Assembly (NCBI RefSeq): GCF_022761015.1 | Contig: NZ_JAKWJQ010000006.1 | Coordinates: 1-64,000 of the forward strand | DNA length: 64,000 nucleotides | Reading direction: 5' to 3' | DNA from: Humibacter sp. RRB41 | GTDB lineage: Bacteria; Actinomycetota; Actinomycetes; Actinomycetales; Microbacteriaceae | Shown: positions 61,907-64,000 of the stretch, one piece after another | Layout: each line of letters starts with the position of its first letter | How positions within the stretch are numbered: the stretch's first letter is position 1 | Notes under the pieces: generated by a model | Database searches by the model: none | Told to the model about the DNA's origin: nothing | Seen by the model: only the letters and a program-made list of their open reading frames with translations | Program-made: the position numbers and the translations under genes

Positions 61907-62631
61907 CCCAGCAGCACTCGGTGGCCCTCGTCTCGCACGGCACGTCGTCCCCGCTCGGCCGCACGGCGGTGGCAGCGCTGGTCGACGCCGTCGGCCGACG
62001 TCTCGGCGATCGCCGCGTGGTCTCCGGCTTCGTCGACGTGCAGCAGCCGGACCTGCCGTCGACCCTCGCAGGCGGACGCGGTTCCATCGTGGTGCCGCTG
62101 CTGCTCTCCGCCGGCTACCACGTGCATGTCGACATGCGCGAGGCAGTACACGCGGATGCCTCGCCTTCGGTCCTCGCCGCGGCGCTCGGCCCCGACGACC
62201 GGCTGGTCGACGTGCTCGCGCGCCGACTGCGCGAGGCAGGGCTGACCGAGTCCGACGGGAGCGACGACGACGTCGTGGTGCTGGCGGCGGCCGGCAGCAG
62301 CGATGCGCGGGCTGTCGCGGACTGCCGCGACATGGCATCCAGACTCGGCTCGGCGCTCGGCCGCGAGGTGACGTGCGCGTTCATCTCAGCGGCGACCCCG
62401 CGGCTGACGGATGCCGTCAGCGCGGCGCGCAGGCGGCATCCGTCGAGCCGTGTCGTCGTCGCCACCTACCTTCTCGCCTCCGGGTACTTCGCAGACCTCG
62501 CCGCCGCGTGCGGTGCAGACGTCGTGACCGGCCCGCTGTTGTCGGCACAAGGCGTGGTTCCCGAAGAGCTCGTGGATGTCGTCGTCGATCGGTGCCTCGT
62601 CGCCGAGAGCGAGGCCCTGATCGCGTCATAA
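61903..62631 (+). CDS. Sirohydrochlorin cobalt/iron chelatase (CbiX/SirB-like)
   Basis: This 242-residue two-repeat CbiX-type protein begins VALVSHGTSSPLGRTAVAAL with the metal-binding SHG. PLLLSAGYHVHVDM in repeat one carries a second His, and VATYLLASGYFADL is the matching segment of repeat two. It would insert iron into sirohydrochlorin to give siroheme for NirB. GTG 61903 overlaps the nirD stop. SUMT is present at 57872-58648, but the intermediate precorrin-2 dehydrogenase is not seen in this window. Cobalt insertion is the alternative activity. Confidence 0.88.
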   Translation: MTQQHSVALVSHGTSSPLGRTAVAALVDAVGRRLGDRRVVSGFVDVQQPDLPSTLAGGRGSIVVPLLLSAGYHVHVDMREAVHADASPSVLAAALGPDDRLVDVLARRLREAGLTESDGSDDDVVVLAAAGSSDARAVADCRDMASRLGSALGREVTCAFISAATPRLTDAVSAARRRHPSSRVVVATYLLASGYFADLAAACGADVVTGPLLSAQGVVPEELVDVVVDRCLVAESEALIAS

Positions 62632-62732
62632 CCCGTCGGTTCCCCGCCCGGCACGCCGCTGCGCGGTATGACTGGATGGGCGAGGATGGGGGCACCGCCG
62701 CACCAGAAGGCGGGGCGAAAGGACGGGTTTCG

Positions 62733-64000
62733 ATGACGAAGCCGGCACCCCATCTCACGCACGCTGTCGCCAACCAGGCGCCCGACCGCGTCGACGTGAA
62801 CGAGTTCACGACGAACGTTGCGCTCGTCGAGTCCGCCAGGCGCTTCGACGCCGAGTGGGCTCTGGATGAACTCACCGACACGGGTCGGCTGGTAGGGAGC
62901 GCCGAACTGCAGAGGGCGGCAGCGCTCGCCGAACGCCGTGAGCCCGTCTTGCACAGTTTCGACCGGCACGGCAATCGGATCGACGAGGTCGAGTACGACG
63001 ACTCGTACCATCTGGTCGCTCGCGAGTCCGTCGCGCACGGCTCGCACACGGCAGCGTGGGCCGATCCGCGGCCGGGCGCGAACGTCGCACGCGCCGCCAC
63101 GTTCATGCTGTTCGCGCAGGTCGAGCCGGGGCACGCCTGCCCGATGTCCATGACCCATGCGGTCGTGCCGGCGCTTCGTCAGCAACCGGAGCTGGCAGAC
63201 CGGTGGCTGCCGCGCATCCTGAGCCGTGACTACGACCCCCGACTGGTCGTCGGCAAGTCGAGCGCGCTGTTCGGCATGGCGATGACCGAGAAGCAGGGCG
63301 GCAGCGACGTGCGGGCGAACACCACGATCGCCGTGCCGGACGGCGACGGCTGGCTCATCACCGGCCACAAGTGGTTCTGCTCAGCACCGATGAGCGACGC
63401 GTTCCTTGTGCTGGCCACGACGGACGCCGGCATCGGCTGCTTTCTCGTTCCGCGCGTGCTCGACGACGGAACGCGCAACGTGTTCCGCATCCAGCGGCTC
63501 AAGGACAAGCTGGGCAACCGGTCGAACGCGTCGAGTGAGGTCGAATTCGACGGCACCGTCGGCTACGCGGTGGGGGAGCAGGGGCGCGGTGTGCGCACCA
63601 TCATCGAGATGGTCGCCCGCACCCGGCTCGACTGCGTGCTCGGCACGGCGGCCGGCATGCGGCAGTCGGTCGCCGAGGCGGCATGGCACGTACGGCATCG
63701 CGCGGCGTTCGGCCGAACGCTCGTCGATCAGCCGTTGATGCGCAACGTGGTGGCCGATCTCGCTCTGGAGTCCGAGGCGGCGACGGCGATGGCTCTGCGG
63801 CTGGCGAGGGCTCACGACGACGACGCGTCCGATGCCGAGGTGGCGTTCAGGCGGCTCGCCACCGCTGTCGAGAAGTACTTCATCTGCAAGCGCGGACCGG
63901 GCCACGCGTACGAGGCGCTCGAGTGCCTCGGCGGCAACGGCTACACCGAGGAGTATCCGCTCGCCAGGCGATATCGGGAGCAGCCGGTGATGGCGGTCTG
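62733..64000 (+). CDS. AidB-like acyl-CoA dehydrogenase (3' end outside window)
   Basis: At least 422 codons are open to the window end. The sequence has the AidB/isovaleryl-CoA-dehydrogenase pattern: GHACPMSMTHAVVPALR, FGMAMTEKQGGSDVRANTT, the strand GWLITGHKWFCSAPMSDAF, RLKDKLGNRSNASSEVEFDG, FGRTLVDQPLMRNVVADLA and ALECLGGNGYTEEYPLARRY. AidB proteins bind DNA and take part in the response to alkylation damage, although many homologues are ordinary acyl-CoA dehydrogenases. ATG 62733 has AAAGGA at 62718-62723; a TATGAC box at 62667-62672 may be the -10. It is not clearly linked to the nitrate genes upstream. Confidence 0.85.
   Translation, partial: MTKPAPHLTHAVANQAPDRVDVNEFTTNVALVESARRFDAEWALDELTDTGRLVGSAELQRAAALAERREPVLHSFDRHGNRIDEVEYDDSYHLVARESVAHGSHTAAWADPRPGANVARAATFMLFAQVEPGHACPMSMTHAVVPALRQQPELADRWLPRILSRDYDPRLVVGKSSALFGMAMTEKQGGSDVRANTTIAVPDGDGWLITGHKWFCSAPMSDAFLVLATTDAGIGCFLVPRVLDDGTRNVFRIQRLKDKLGNRSNASSEVEFDGTVGYAVGEQGRGVRTIIEMVARTRLDCVLGTAAGMRQSVAEAAWHVRHRAAFGRTLVDQPLMRNVVADLALESEAATAMALRLARAHDDDASDAEVAFRRLATAVEKYFICKRGPGHAYEALECLGGNGYTEEYPLARRYREQPVMAV

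Noticed and set aside
62632-62732. Terminator after the chelatase gene
   Set aside because: The sequence resembles the TCCCTGC hairpin family, but its arms do not pair well.

Overview
The window is high-GC DNA from an actinobacterium, most likely a member of the Microbacteriaceae. The case rests on four things: housekeeping blocks in an order typical of that family (leuCD-murA-plsC-gpsA-ddl-thiL-rsmD-recG-coaD and DUF177-rpmF-rnc-mutM-smc-ftsY-ffh), an L32 without zinc cysteines, many start codons sitting 6-8 bases after a TANNNT box (leaderless transcription), and a matching GlnR half-site pair. No rRNA, tRNA, CRISPR array, prophage or insertion sequence was seen, and no gap longer than 300 bases lacks a gene.

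Layout. (1) 1-8871: an operon of a giant surface protein with bacterial Ig repeats (cut by the window edge), a MoxR ATPase, a DUF58 protein, a transglutaminase-fold membrane protein whose catalytic residues are lost, and an FHA protein. (2) 8957-12564: leuC-leuD behind a leucine-rich leader peptide and an attenuator hairpin, then murA. (3) 12798-20934: lipid, cell-wall, thiamine, rRNA-methylation, repair and CoA genes. (4) 20931-25650: a second MoxR-DUF58-transglutaminase operon, with Cys and His intact. (5) 25708-38489: DUF177, L32, RNase III, MutM, SMC, FtsY and Ffh, interrupted by a quinone-reductase-like/GNAT pair and a FAD oxidase on the opposite strand. (6) 38531-39664: a glutamate-cysteine ligase-type enzyme.

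(7) 39833-47081 is the most striking region. It is a four-gene operon: an EPSP-synthase-like domain fused to an acyl-CoA ligase, an acyl-CoA dehydrogenase, an SDR enoyl reductase with a Y-x6-K active site, and an Old-Yellow-Enzyme/2,4-dienoyl-CoA-reductase-like flavoprotein. This set matches the shikimate-to-cyclohexanecarboxyl-CoA (CHC-CoA) pathway known from ansatrienin-type clusters. With no polyketide synthase nearby, the likely role is to supply the primer for omega-cyclohexyl membrane fatty acids, which are known in some Microbacteriaceae (Curtobacterium pusillum, Humibacter). This role is inferred.

(8) 47249-48505: rpsP, a KH-domain RNA-binding protein and rimM, with trmD not following as it normally does. 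(9) 48584-62631: an assimilatory nitrate/nitrite island. It holds truncated haemoglobin, a molybdopterin nitrate reductase, a flavoprotein reductase, a NarK transporter, Moco genes (DUF6457, mobA, moeA), a HemD-winged-helix regulator resembling NnaR, SUMT, nirB, and divergently nirD and a sirohydrochlorin chelatase. A consensus GlnR half-site pair lies between nirB and nirD. (10) 62733-64000: an AidB-like acyl-CoA dehydrogenase cut by the window end.

Start codons were chosen from Shine-Dalgarno or -10 spacing and family N-termini. All functional assignments come from reading motifs; no database search was run.
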